5,724 nucleotides of DNA from Kiritimatiellia bacterium (lineage in GTDB: Bacteria; Verrucomicrobiota; Kiritimatiellia; RFP12; UBA1067). Below are positions 5,651 through 5,724 of the stretch, piece by piece (positions within the stretch are counted from its first letter, which is position 1; each line of letters starts with the position of its first letter). Both the position numbers and the translations under genes were made by a program. The notes beneath the pieces were generated by a model. That model worked only from the letters and a program-made list of their open reading frames with translations. It ran no database searches and was not told the origin of the DNA. The stretch covers positions 1 to 5,724 of the forward strand of contig JAEDMN010000206.1 of the NCBI GenBank assembly GCA_016302985.1, given 5' to 3'.

Positions 5651-5720
5651 GAGTTGCAAACAATCTCCCCCCGTCCAGCCAGCTTGGGGCGCTGGCCGGG
5701 CGGGCGATTGTTCACAACTC
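5651..5720. repeat. 70-bp imperfect palindrome at the right edge
   Basis: Outer arms GAGTTGCAAACAATC (5651-5665) and GATTGTTCACAACTC (5706-5720) are inverted copies at 13 of 15 positions. Inside them, GCCAGC (5678-5683) pairs with GCTGGC (5691-5696) around TTGGGGC, and the C-rich and G-rich middle parts can partly pair. The whole looks like a repetitive palindromic or MITE-like element, or the end of something continuing outside the window. The rest of the 5564-5650 gap shows nothing else recognisable except the small inverted repeat. Confidence 0.55.
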
Positions 5721-5724
5721 TACG

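Noticed and set aside
5651..5720. Integron attC site
   Set aside because: The arms contain AACAAT and ATTGTT, but the flanking bases do not fit the RYYYAAC and GTTRRRY core sites, and no integrase or cassette is seen.

Overview
The window is GC-rich and gene-dense, and every credible gene lies on the minus strand. The gene content suggests a bacterium of the PVC group, with Kiritimatiellota/Verrucomicrobiota the best guess. It holds an exported HzsA-related cytochrome c/beta-propeller protein, an exported pectate-lyase-like beta-helix protein, and a fragment of a formylglycine-generating-enzyme (FGE) fold. These families are frequent in polysaccharide- and sulfatase-rich members of that group. 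The assignment rests on recognised family features only, since no search could be run.

Layout, read in the direction of transcription (high to low coordinates). Positions 5651-5720 form a long imperfect palindrome of unknown nature. Positions 5528-5563 hold a near-consensus sigma70-type promoter (TTGACA, 17 bp, TGG, TATGAT) overlapped by a 12-bp inverted repeat that looks like an operator. The ATG of a 63-codon ORF (5527-5336) sits at about +1/+2 of that promoter. This ORF starts like a ribbon-helix-helix (VapB-type) antitoxin and ends like the C-terminus of an FGE/SUMF1-fold protein, so it appears chimeric. After a GC hairpin comes the main gene (5269-2507, 920 codons), an exported HzsA-related protein with two CXXCH haem motifs and a Cys-rich tail. 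A 75-bp gap leads to an exported right-handed beta-helix (pectate lyase superfamily) protein (2431-1379). A perfect 9-bp hairpin follows, then a divergent AAA ATPase/DUF4143-type gene (about 1209-223) that looks truncated. Its stop codon lies inside a 29-bp tandem repeat array (107-253), and a 9-bp-periodic hairpin-forming repeat lies beyond that (1-84).

The HzsA-related and beta-helix genes are tandem, both have good Shine-Dalgarno sites and both encode exported proteins, so they may form a small envelope/periplasmic operon. The 5535-5563 promoter is the only strong one visible upstream of them. The ATPase gene looks unrelated and has more A+T at its 5' end.

The most unusual features are: (1) a palindrome plus three 18-bp repeats inserted in frame in the HzsA-related propeller; (2) the RHH/FGE chimera behind a leaderless-looking operator-promoter; (3) a repeat array whose first and last units both encode DAGSC(T/A)-stop, one of them serving as the actual end of the ATPase gene.
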